Shown here piece by piece: positions 1 to 5,506 of a DNA stretch of 5,506 bases (positions are counted from its first letter, which is position 1; each line of letters opens with the position of its first letter). Location: the NCBI GenBank assembly GCA_946478765.1, contig CAMLDH010000273.1, positions 1-5,506 of the forward strand, given 5' to 3'. The notes below the pieces were generated by a model that saw only the letters and a program-made list of their open reading frames with translations, searched no databases and had not been told where the DNA came from. This DNA comes from an uncultured Oxalobacteraceae bacterium (GTDB lineage Bacteria; Pseudomonadota; Gammaproteobacteria; Burkholderiales; Burkholderiaceae). A program made the position numbers and the translations under genes.

Positions 1-134
1 CCCTGACTGTGCTTTGCGCCTTGCACTCGCCTCCGATCAACTCGGCATAACCCGCAAATTTAAGTGGGGCGAACTACTAGTTTACCCGTCATCGTCATCT
101 GGACGATCTGCTGGGAAGACCAGATTGTATCCGC
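1..134. other. Unassigned region downstream of mobA
   Basis: No recognisable gene lies here. On the minus strand the first ATG after mobA (96-98) opens only 12 codons before a stop at 60-62. It has no Shine-Dalgarno sequence and no MoeA-like wording, so it is not a credible moeA start, although moeA often follows mobA in related bacteria. On the plus strand a frame open from base 3 ends in TAA at 48-50 and reads LTVLCALHSPPINSA. It could be the tail of a gene lying left of the window, but I do not recognise it. The stretch around 55-85 (AAATTTAAGTGGGGCGAAC and onward) loosely resembles the GCCCC-containing ends of IS3-family elements. That is only an impression. No terminator with a T-tract is visible after mobA. 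Confidence 0.4.
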
Positions 135-719
135 TCAAGTCGACTCCATTTTTCGCAACTCTTCCAGCGTATTGATATTGCGAAATGCCGCCTCATCCGT
201 GAAATGCACCTGCGCGACCTTCAAAGGCGCGTACCACGCCTGCATCTTGCGCCCGCCATCGCGCAAGTACGCAGCAAGGTGATGCAATAGCGACGTTTTC
301 AGAAGACAGAATACCGGATGCACTTGTCGCTCCGCGCCTGCCCCGGTCACTGCGATCGCCAGATCGGCGTTCTGCGCTTCCAGCGCTGTGCGCATGCATG
401 CCACAAAGTCCTCCGGCAAAAACGGCGAGTCGCACGGTGCGGTGGCGAGATACGACGTCGTGCAGTGCAGCAGCCCGGTCTGCAAGCCGGCCAGCGGCCC
501 GGCAAAGTCCGGCATCGCATCCGGCCAGACCGGCGCGCCGAACGATGCATACGTTTCCAGATTCTGATTCGCACTGATCATCAACTGCTGTACTTGCGGC
601 GCGAAGCGTTGCATCACGTGCCGCACCATCGGTATACCGCGAAACGGCTGCAAACCCTTGTCAATCGAACCCATGCGCGAGCCGCGACCGCCAGCCAGGA
701 TCAGCCCTGTGATGACCAT
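135..719 (-). CDS. mobA: Molybdenum cofactor guanylyltransferase MobA
   Basis: MobA is a cytoplasmic nucleotidyltransferase that joins GMP from GTP to Mo-molybdopterin, making the guanine dinucleotide form of the cofactor used by DMSO-reductase-family enzymes. The 194-residue protein has the usual family length. Its N-terminal nucleotide-binding loop LAGGRGSRMGSIDKGL (residues 8-23) has the conserved glycines, R15 and K21. Further family signatures are GPLAGL (74-79), PCDSPFLP (95-102, with the metal-binding Asp97), HPVF (134-137) and the C-terminal RNINTLEEL (180-188). The start at 717-719 is supported by GGAGG 8 bases upstream. The gene begins 4 bp after the moaA stop, so it is almost certainly in the same operon and probably translationally coupled to moaA. 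MocA/MobA-like CTP-using paralogues are a less likely alternative because the loop and GPLAGL wording fit MobA. The gene is intact. Confidence 0.95.
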   Translation of the reverse strand: MVITGLILAGGRGSRMGSIDKGLQPFRGIPMVRHVMQRFAPQVQQLMISANQNLETYASFGAPVWPDAMPDFAGPLAGLQTGLLHCTTSYLATAPCDSPFLPEDFVACMRTALEAQNADLAIAVTGAGAERQVHPVFCLLKTSLLHHLAAYLRDGGRKMQAWYAPLKVAQVHFTDEAAFRNINTLEELRKMEST

Positions 720-723
720 GCCG

Positions 724-1839
724 CTATCCTCCGATATACGACATTTCGACCCGCTTCATCGCACGCGCGAGTCCTTTCGTATTCGCGGTCCGTAACTGCG
801 AATAGCGGTCTCCCCGTGCACGCCACAAATGCGCAATCGCCGTCGAAATTTCTTCATCGCTGCGTCCGCCCCGTACCAGTGCACGCAGGTCGTGCCCGTT
901 GGTGGCAAACAGGCAGGTGAAGAGTTTGCCTTCGGTCGACAAGCGGGCGCGCGTGCAGCTTTGGCAGAATGCTTGCGTGACGCTGGAGATCACGCCGATC
1001 TCGCCGCCGCCATCGGCGTAGCGCCAACGCTCAGCCGTTTCTCCGCTGTAATTCGGTTCGATTTCTTGTAGAGGCATGATTGCACTGATGCGCCGGACCA
1101 CTTCGGCGGAGGGAACCACCTCATCCATTTTCCAGCCGTTGCTGGCACCCACATCCATGTATTCGATAAAGCGCAGGATGAAGGGTGAATCTTTGAAATG
1201 ATGTGCCATCGGCACGATTTCCTGATCGTTCATGCCGCCTTTGACGACCATGTTGACCTTGATCGGACCGAGACCGGCCTGATGCGCGACATCAATGCCA
1301 TGCAACACGTCCGAAACCGGGAAATCGACATCGTTCATGCGCTTGAAGGTGGCGTCATCGAGTGAATCGAGCGATACGGTGACGCGTTTGAGACCGGCAT
1401 CCTTCAAGGCTTGCGCTTTTTTTGCGAGTAAAGAGCCGTTGGTGGTCAAGGTCAAATCCAGATCGCGGCCGTCAGGCGTCTTTAATGCGGCGAGCATCGC
1501 GATCAGCTTTTCCACGTTCTTGCGCAGCAGCGGCTCACCGCCGGTCAAACGGATTTTTTCGACGCCATGCGCGACGAACAGTTTGGCGACGCGCGTGATT
1601 TCTTCAAACGAGAGCAGTGAGGTTTGCGGCAGGAATGCGTAATCCTTGTCGAACACATCTTTCGGCATGCAGTACACGCAGCGGAAGTTGCAGCGGTCGG
1701 TTACCGAAATCCGCAAATCGTGCAAGGGACGCGCAAGCGTATCGGCAACATGTCCCGCCGGCGTTTCCAATATTGCAGGGATTACCGGTACCGCGTGTAA
1801 GTAGCGATGATCGGCGACGGGGATGACTTTCTCGGCCAT
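724..1839 (-). CDS. moaA: GTP 3',8-cyclase MoaA (radical SAM)
   Basis: MoaA is a cytoplasmic radical S-adenosylmethionine enzyme. It rearranges GTP to 3',8-cyclo-7,8-dihydro-GTP, which MoaC converts to cyclic pyranopterin monophosphate, the first stage of molybdenum cofactor synthesis. The 371-residue protein carries the N-terminal 4Fe-4S motif CNFRCVYC (C50, C54, C57) after the typical DLRISVTDR, and the SAM-binding LTGGEPLLR (98-106). The second, substrate-binding cluster has the exact CX2CX13C spacing (C292, C295, C309), with arginines R297 and R299 just after it as in the GTP site of the family. The protein ends in Gly-Gly (370-371), the conserved tail needed for catalysis in characterised MoaA. 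The first ~40 residues are a non-conserved extension, so a later start is conceivable, but the ATG at 1837-1839 is preceded by an A-rich, weak AAAGAAA-type binding site. It lies 53 bp after chrA and 4 bp before mobA. All key residues are present. Confidence 0.97.
   Translation of the reverse strand: MAEKVIPVADHRYLHAVPVIPAILETPAGHVADTLARPLHDLRISVTDRCNFRCVYCMPKDVFDKDYAFLPQTSLLSFEEITRVAKLFVAHGVEKIRLTGGEPLLRKNVEKLIAMLAALKTPDGRDLDLTLTTNGSLLAKKAQALKDAGLKRVTVSLDSLDDATFKRMNDVDFPVSDVLHGIDVAHQAGLGPIKVNMVVKGGMNDQEIVPMAHHFKDSPFILRFIEYMDVGASNGWKMDEVVPSAEVVRRISAIMPLQEIEPNYSGETAERWRYADGGGEIGVISSVTQAFCQSCTRARLSTEGKLFTCLFATNGHDLRALVRGGRSDEEISTAIAHLWRARGDRYSQLRTANTKGLARAMKRVEMSYIGG
728..732 (-). promoter_or_regulatory. 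mobA ribosome binding site inside the end of moaA
   Basis: On the minus strand the sequence GGAGG lies 8 bases before the mobA ATG (717-719). It falls within the codons GGA GGA TAG that encode the MoaA C-terminal Gly-Gly and stop. A ribosome finishing moaA would therefore cover the mobA initiation site, which fits termination-reinitiation coupling. The match and spacing are seen directly; the coupling is inferred. Confidence 0.85.
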
Positions 1840-1892
1840 GATTTCTTTTCAAAATGAGCACGATTCGAAACGGTATCCGGCGGCTCCACATT
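1840..1892 (-). promoter_or_regulatory. chrA-moaA spacer with imperfect palindrome
   Basis: This 53-bp gap has no T-tracted hairpin, so read-through from chrA into moaA is plausible. It holds a 12-bp imperfect palindrome, CGATTCGAAACG on the plus strand (1861-1872), with 10 of 12 positions symmetric around TTCGAA. This could be a regulator site or chance. I could not identify a convincing -35/-10 pair, nor any room for a molybdenum cofactor riboswitch, which is much larger. Confidence 0.25.
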
Positions 1893-3215
1893 TCAACGCA
1901 AATACGATACCACGAGCCCCGCAAATGCACAGACGGCGATCAGTTGGATGGTTCCCGTCTTGAAACGGAACAGCGCAACGCATGCCGCCGCGGTTATCAT
2001 CATCGCCGTAACATCCCATTGCGATATCGGTTGTGCAAGATGAAATATATGCTCGGCAAAAAATAGTGCAAGGCTGACGATGACGCCGACAACCGCCGCC
2101 GAAATCGAGGTCAAGGGGGCGGTCAGCTTGATATTGTCGCGCGTCGATTCAACCAGCGGCCCACCCGCCAGGATGAAAATGAACGACGGCAGGAAGGTGA
2201 AAAACGTGGCGATACAAGCACCTGCGATCGCCGCTGCCGAGGTCGCCGCTTTGGTCCAGCCGCCCACAAAGCCGACAAACGCCACGATCATGATCAAGGG
2301 ACCGGGAGTGGTTTCTCCCAGCGCCAGACCGTCGATCATTTGTGTCGGCGTCAGCCATTGGTAAGTATCGACGGCGCCTTGATACACGTAGGGCAATACC
2401 GCATAGGCGCCGCCGAACGTCAGCATAGCCGCCTTGGCGAAAAACACGCTCATTTGTACGAATGGGGAGTCGACGCCAAAGAGTGCGGCAAGAGCGCCCC
2501 AAGTGCCAATCAGCGATGCGACACCGGCGAGGGAAACAACGGCCAGCTTGCGCCATGAGAAACGTGCATGCGCCGGCGTCGGCGTGTCATCGTCGATGAT
2601 TGCCGCGCCATACGAGATTTGTGCGCCCGTGTGATGGCCGCCGATGTTGAATTTGTCTGGCATCACACGTCCGCCGACCAAGCCCAGCGCTGCCGCTGTC
2701 AATACGATCGCAGGAAAGGGGAGCTGAAGTACGGCGATGGCCAGAAATGCGGCCACCGCGATTGCAATCAGCCAGGTATTTTTGAGCGTTCGCGAACCGA
2801 TGCGCCATGCGGCGGCCAGTACGATGGCGACCACTGCAGGTTTGATGCCGTACAGTACGCCGGCGACCATCGGTACATTGCCGAATACAACGTAAATCCA
2901 CGACAGTCCGATCAGGATCAGCAGTGACGGCAGCACGAACAAGGCGCCGGCGAGAATGCCGCCCCAGGTGCGATGCATGAGCCAACCGATATAAACCGCA
3001 AGTTGCGTCGCTTCCGGACCCGGCAGTACCATGCAGTAGTTCAACGCATGCAGGAAGCGGCGTTCCGAGATCCAGCGCCGCTTTTCAACCAGTTCGGCAT
3101 GCATCAACGCGATTTGCCCGGCAGGGCCGCCGAAACTGATGAAGCCGAGCTTCAACCAATAGCAGAATGCTTCGTACAAGCTTATGTCATGAGGGCGTTG
3201 TGAAGATGTTGTCAT
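1893..3215 (-). CDS. chrA: Chromate transporter ChrA (CHR family, two-domain)
   Basis: This is an inner-membrane transporter of the CHR superfamily. Characterised members export chromate driven by the proton motive force and give chromate resistance. The 440-residue protein has the long-chain form with two homologous CHR halves. The N-terminal half has FGGPAGQ (28-34), the conserved stretch RRWISERRFLHALNYCMVLP (46-65) and PGPEATQLAVYIGWL (65-79). The C-terminal half has the matching FFAKAAMLTFGGAYAVLPYV (258-277), a TYQWLTPTQMIDGLALGETT stretch (284-303) and TPGP (303-306). Many hydrophobic segments follow in each half (for example about 86-112, 122-136, 147-183, 222-246, 305-320, 325-352, 366-387 and 402-438). 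A hydrophilic linker at about 184-220 separates the halves. The ATG at 3213-3215 is the only Met before the first conserved block; a GCGGA-like binding site lies 6 bases upstream, so initiation looks modest. No chrB or other chromate-resistance gene is visible beside it. The actual substrate cannot be proved from sequence; some CHR proteins are poorly characterised. Confidence 0.93.
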   Translation of the reverse strand: MTTSSQRPHDISLYEAFCYWLKLGFISFGGPAGQIALMHAELVEKRRWISERRFLHALNYCMVLPGPEATQLAVYIGWLMHRTWGGILAGALFVLPSLLILIGLSWIYVVFGNVPMVAGVLYGIKPAVVAIVLAAAWRIGSRTLKNTWLIAIAVAAFLAIAVLQLPFPAIVLTAAALGLVGGRVMPDKFNIGGHHTGAQISYGAAIIDDDTPTPAHARFSWRKLAVVSLAGVASLIGTWGALAALFGVDSPFVQMSVFFAKAAMLTFGGAYAVLPYVYQGAVDTYQWLTPTQMIDGLALGETTPGPLIMIVAFVGFVGGWTKAATSAAAIAGACIATFFTFLPSFIFILAGGPLVESTRDNIKLTAPLTSISAAVVGVIVSLALFFAEHIFHLAQPISQWDVTAMMITAAACVALFRFKTGTIQLIAVCAFAGLVVSYLR

Positions 3216-3236
3216 TGAATGTCCGCTCTCTCGTTT

Positions 3237-3248
3237 TTTTGCGCAAAA
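3237..3248. promoter_or_regulatory. 12-bp perfect palindrome upstream of chrA
   Basis: TTTTGCGCAAAA is a perfect 12-bp inverted repeat without a spacer, centred about 27 bp before the chrA start. Its position, in the presumed leader or promoter region of chrA, suits an operator for a dimeric regulator. A CCCGGG palindrome follows directly at 3249-3254. The symmetry is seen directly; a binding function is inferred and the binding protein is unknown. Confidence 0.35.
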
Positions 3249-3256
3249 CCCGGGCG

Positions 3257-3270
3257 ATTACACTATTACA
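3257..3270 (-). promoter_or_regulatory. Tandem TGTAAT repeat, possible chrA -10 element
   Basis: On the minus strand TGTAAT occurs twice, at 3270-3265 and 3262-3257, 8 bp apart in start position. Each copy matches the bacterial -10 hexamer TATAAT at 5 of 6 bases and lies about 42-55 bp before the chrA ATG, a sensible distance for a promoter. No good -35 hexamer stands 16-18 bp upstream; that position overlaps the rne terminator. The repeat could instead be a regulator half-site pair. Confidence 0.25.
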
Positions 3271-3276
3271 CTTATG

Positions 3277-3305
3277 AAAAAAGGAGAGCATGAAGCTCTC
3301 CTTTT
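3277..3305 (-). terminator. Intrinsic terminator of rne
   Basis: Read on the minus strand, a perfect 11-bp stem (AAAAGGAGAGC paired with GCTCTCCTTTT) closes a 5-base TTCAT loop, and the descending arm runs into a six-base T-tract (3282-3277). It sits about 44 bp after the rne stop codon, the expected place for a rho-independent terminator. On the opposite strand the hairpin is followed by only TTTT, so any activity there would be weaker, and no plus-strand gene needs it. Confidence 0.9.
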
Positions 3306-3318
3306 CATCGAACATCCC

Positions 3319-3334
3319 CCTCACATCAGTGAGG
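3319..3334 (-). repeat. Small hairpin between the rne stop and its terminator
   Basis: A perfect 6-bp inverted repeat, CCTCAC and GTGAGG around a 4-base loop (TGAT on the minus strand), lies 15 bp after the rne stop codon and about 13 bp before the main terminator stem. It has no T-tract, so it is not a terminator by itself. It may help shield the 3' end of the rne mRNA from exonucleases. The function is inferred. Confidence 0.5.
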
Positions 3335-3348
3335 AAGGTATCCCGCGA

Positions 3349-5506
3349 TTAATGCCGTGTTTCAATCTGGACCAATGGCTCGGCCGATACCGGCGGCTGG
3401 GATTTGCGCTCGCGCGGCACCCGTTGCGTCGGTTCGATTTTTGCAGTGGCTTCTTGCGCCACGCGAAGTTTTTCCGGGTCGGTCGATGCCAGGGTCAAGC
3501 CGGCGGCACTGAGTACATCCTGCAGCGCATCCAATTGCATCGGTACCGGTGCGGCGGCAATCGCTGCAGCAGGCGCTGGTGCTGCCGGTGCCTCAACTGA
3601 AACAGTTACCGGAGGCATTGTTGCCTCTGGAGCAGGTTCCGGCTGAAACGAAATTTCCTGTTGAATACGCGGTGCCGGAACCGGCACGATTGGCGCTACT
3701 GTTACCGCTGGAGCCACTTCCATCACAGGCTCAGGCATCCGTTCGGTTTCAGGAGTTTCAATTACCGCAGCTGCTGCCAGCACGACCGGTGCGCTCACTG
3801 GCGCAACGGCGATTTGCACAGCGGGTGTCGGTTGCATGGGGGCAGCGACTGCCACGATGATTTCCTCTGGACGGGCATCATCTCCTGCTGCAAGCGATTC
3901 AGCCGTTTCGGAATCATTACCCGACTCGATCACATCACCATTCTCGCGGTCACGGCGATTGCGGTTGCGGCCGCCACGACGGCGACGACGACGCGGCTCT
4001 TCGCCCAGTTCGCCATTTTCTCCATTAGCGCCAGTTACCTCTGGCAACGATTCTTCGTTCGCCAAAACAAGCGATGCGGCAACGCCGGTAGCCACTACTA
4101 CGTCGTCTTTCAGCAATGCCTCATCCGCTTTTGCTTCTACCGCAACTTCCTTGTTGCGCTCTTCGCGGGGCGCGCGCGGTGGACGCTCGTTGCGCTCGCG
4201 ACGGCCTTCATTTCCCTCGCGCGGCTCTCGTGGTTCACGTGGCGGGCGCGGCGGACGCGCTGTTTGCGCTACTGTAACGTCGGCTTGCGCTTGCTTTGCG
4301 CTTTCCTCGCGACCTTCTGTGCGGCCGACTTCGCGTTCCTCGCCTTTGTCGCGACCACCACGGCCACGGCCGCGATTGCGTTGACCACGGCCATTCTTCT
4401 CATTGCGCTCGCGATTGTGCTGTGGCTTTTCTGCGACCAATGGTGCAGGCGCTGCAACGGGTATCACCGCTTTTTTACGGAACAAGCCAAATATCTTGCT
4501 GAAGAAGCCTTCTTCAGCCGGTGCCATGATAGTTGGTACGACCGGTGCCGCCTCGACCGGCTTGCGTTCAACGATAGGGGCTGGCTGATCAGGCGTAATG
4601 CCCTTGACCATGGCTTCTTGACGCGGTTTGACATCTTCTTTCTGGCGCTTGCTGTAGCTGATATCGGTATCGGCTTCTTCCGCCATATCGTAGCTGGCGT
4701 GGCTCTCTTCCAGACGCGGATCGTCATGCTTGATGCGCTCGAGCTTGTAGTGCGGCGTTTCCAGATGCTTGTTCGGAATCAGGATGATCGCTACGCGATG
4801 GCGGGTTTCGATCTTCAGGATTTCACCGCGCTTTTCGTTCAACAGGAACGCAGCGACATCCACCGGTGCCTGCACATGAATCGCGGCCGAATTTTCTTTC
4901 ATTGCTTCTTCCTGAATAATGCGCAGGACTTGCAATGCGGACGATTCGGTGTCGCGGATATGGCCGGTGCCGTTGCAGCGTGGGCAAGTCACGTGGCTGC
5001 CTTCGGACAGCGACGGACGCAGGCGCTGACGCGACAATTCCATCAAGCCGAAGCGCGAGATCTTGCCCATCTGCACGCGAGCGCGATCATAGCGCAACGC
5101 ATCCTTCAGGCGGGTTTCGACTTCACGCTGGTTTTTTGCGTTCTCCATGTCGATGAAGTCGATCACGATCAAGCCGCCCAAGTCGCGCAGGCGCAATTGA
5201 CGGGCAACTTCTTCGGCGGCTTCCAGATTGGTATTGAATGCGGTGGTTTCGATGTCGCTACCGCGTGTGGCGCGCGCCGAGTTGACGTCGACCGACACGA
5301 GGGCCTCGGTATGGTCGATCACGATCGCGCCGCCGGAAGGCAATGGCACGGTGCGCGAATACGCGGTTTCGATCTGGTGTTCGATCTGGAAACGCGAAAA
5401 CAGCGGCACATCGTCACGATAACGCTTTACACGATGCACCATGTCCGGCATCACGTGGCTCATGAACTGCTGGGCCTGGTCGTAAATGTCGTCGGTGTCG
5501 ATCAGG
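3349..5506 (-). CDS. rne: Ribonuclease E, partial (N-terminus outside the window)
   Basis: RNase E is the endoribonuclease that starts mRNA decay, processes rRNA and tRNA precursors, and scaffolds the RNA degradosome at the inner membrane. The frame runs open from the right edge, so the S1 and RNase H-like parts are cut off by the window; about 718 residues are visible. Numbering from the Met at 5461-5463, the DNase I-like catalytic part shows LPSGGAIVIDHTEA (41-54), VDVNSARATRG (58-68) and GLIVIDFIDM (97-106). D59 and D102 match the catalytic Asp303 and Asp346 of E. coli, with the same 43-residue spacing. The zinc-link CPRC (C160, C163) also keeps the E. coli spacing. After about residue 260 comes a disordered tail holding a candidate membrane helix (319-331), three arginine-rich blocks (350-508), a Pro/Ala/Val-rich stretch (537-640) and a short conserved-looking end (about 641-675). 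The tail rules out the shorter RNase G. It ends in TAA at 3349-3351. Confidence 0.97.
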   Translation of the reverse strand, partial: LIDTDDIYDQAQQFMSHVMPDMVHRVKRYRDDVPLFSRFQIEHQIETAYSRTVPLPSGGAIVIDHTEALVSVDVNSARATRGSDIETTAFNTNLEAAEEVARQLRLRDLGGLIVIDFIDMENAKNQREVETRLKDALRYDRARVQMGKISRFGLMELSRQRLRPSLSEGSHVTCPRCNGTGHIRDTESSALQVLRIIQEEAMKENSAAIHVQAPVDVAAFLLNEKRGEILKIETRHRVAIILIPNKHLETPHYKLERIKHDDPRLEESHASYDMAEEADTDISYSKRQKEDVKPRQEAMVKGITPDQPAPIVERKPVEAAPVVPTIMAPAEEGFFSKIFGLFRKKAVIPVAAPAPLVAEKPQHNRERNEKNGRGQRNRGRGRGGRDKGEEREVGRTEGREESAKQAQADVTVAQTARPPRPPREPREPREGNEGRRERNERPPRAPREERNKEVAVEAKADEALLKDDVVVATGVAASLVLANEESLPEVTGANGENGELGEEPRRRRRRGGRNRNRRDRENGDVIESGNDSETAESLAAGDDARPEEIIVAVAAPMQPTPAVQIAVAPVSAPVVLAAAAVIETPETERMPEPVMEVAPAVTVAPIVPVPAPRIQQEISFQPEPAPEATMPPVTVSVEAPAAPAPAAAIAAAPVPMQLDALQDVLSAAGLTLASTDPEKLRVAQEATAKIEPTQRVPRERKSQPPVSAEPLVQIETRH
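3940..4416 (-). other. Arginine-rich RNA-binding region of RNase E
   Basis: Three arginine-rich blocks occur in the RNase E tail: residues 350-386 (RGRGRGGRDK-type, RG-rich; 4306-4416), 403-437 (RPPRPPREPREPRE-type, Pro/Arg/Glu-rich; 4153-4257) and 488-508 (EEPRRRRRRGGRNRNRR; 3940-4002). In well-studied RNase E such blocks bind RNA and lie near helicase-binding sites. The underlying DNA is repetitive in CGC/CGT and GAA/GAG codons, which also opens long false reading frames on the plus strand. Confidence 0.6.
4471..4509 (-). other. RNase E membrane-anchoring amphipathic segment
   Basis: The codons for GFFSKIFGLFRKK (residues 319-331 from the Met at 5461-5463) encode a short amphipathic helix of bulky hydrophobics and lysines. 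It falls 262 residues or so after the catalytic Asp59, the same distance as segment A in E. coli RNase E, which tethers the enzyme to the inner membrane. Position and composition are seen directly; membrane binding is inferred from the family. Confidence 0.65.

Noticed and set aside
107..127. Weak inverted repeat ATCTG...CAGAT just after the mobA stop as a terminator
   Set aside because: The stem is only about 5 bp with a 10-base loop and no T-tract on either strand, so it does not qualify as an intrinsic terminator.
318..920. A 200-codon plus-strand open frame across mobA and the end of moaA
   Set aside because: It lies antisense to two genes with clear catalytic motifs, is rich in Arg, His and Cys without any domain, and has no binding site. 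It is a by-product of GC-rich codon use.
1604..1930. A 108-codon minus-strand frame spanning the chrA-moaA junction
   Set aside because: It overlaps the ends of two well-supported genes in a different frame and resembles no known protein. It is a chance frame.
2149..2556. Minus-strand open frames overlapping chrA in another frame (also 2587-2985)
   Set aside because: They read as Arg/Gly/Ser-rich sequence without motifs, while the chrA frame holds both CHR domains without a break.
4153..4257. Possible tandem DNA repeat or CRISPR-like pattern in rne
   Set aside because: The repetition follows the protein sequence (PRE and RPP units) and has no regular spacers. It is coding low complexity.
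3836..4384. A 182-codon plus-strand open frame rich in Ser, Arg and Pro opposite rne
   Set aside because: It is the mirror of the arginine/glutamate-rich RNase E tail, and its low complexity follows from those repeated codons. No independent coding signal is seen.

Overview
The window reads as a chromosomal segment of a betaproteobacterium, probably Oxalobacteraceae (Herminiimonas/Janthinobacterium-like). This rests on the wording of the RNase E and MoaA proteins and on the rne-moaA-mobA gene order, as recalled from this group; no database search was made. All four protein-coding genes lie on the minus strand, so transcription runs from high to low coordinates.

Layout in the direction of transcription: (1) 5506-3349 is the 3' two thirds of rne (RNase E). 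It enters the window inside the catalytic domain and ends with a long arginine-rich, then proline/alanine-rich, scaffold tail. (2) 3348-3216 is a 133-bp gap. It holds a small perfect hairpin, a strong intrinsic terminator for rne, a tandem TGTAAT repeat that may be a chrA promoter element, and a 12-bp perfect palindrome just upstream of chrA. (3) 3215-1893 is chrA, a full-length two-domain CHR-family chromate transporter. (4) 1839-724 is moaA (GTP 3',8-cyclase), 53 bp after chrA. (5) 719-135 is mobA (molybdenum cofactor guanylyltransferase), 4 bp after moaA. The mobA Shine-Dalgarno sequence is formed by the codons for the C-terminal Gly-Gly of MoaA. (6) 134-1 holds no convincing gene. The moeA gene often found after mobA is not recognisable here, and the last ~90 bp may be the edge of other DNA.

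Functionally, moaA and mobA are the first and one of the last steps of molybdenum cofactor synthesis: GTP to cyclic pyranopterin precursor, and Mo-molybdopterin to the guanine dinucleotide cofactor. They are probably translated in a coupled way. chrA is a metal/oxyanion efflux gene lying between the housekeeping gene rne and the Moco genes. Because of the short gap and the lack of a terminator, chrA, moaA and mobA may share a transcript. rne is separated from them by the terminator.

I see no CRISPR array, tRNA, rRNA or complete mobile element, and no evidence for a wholly new system. The points most worth a second look are the chrA insertion and its upstream palindrome, the moaA-mobA coupling, and the unexplained left edge.
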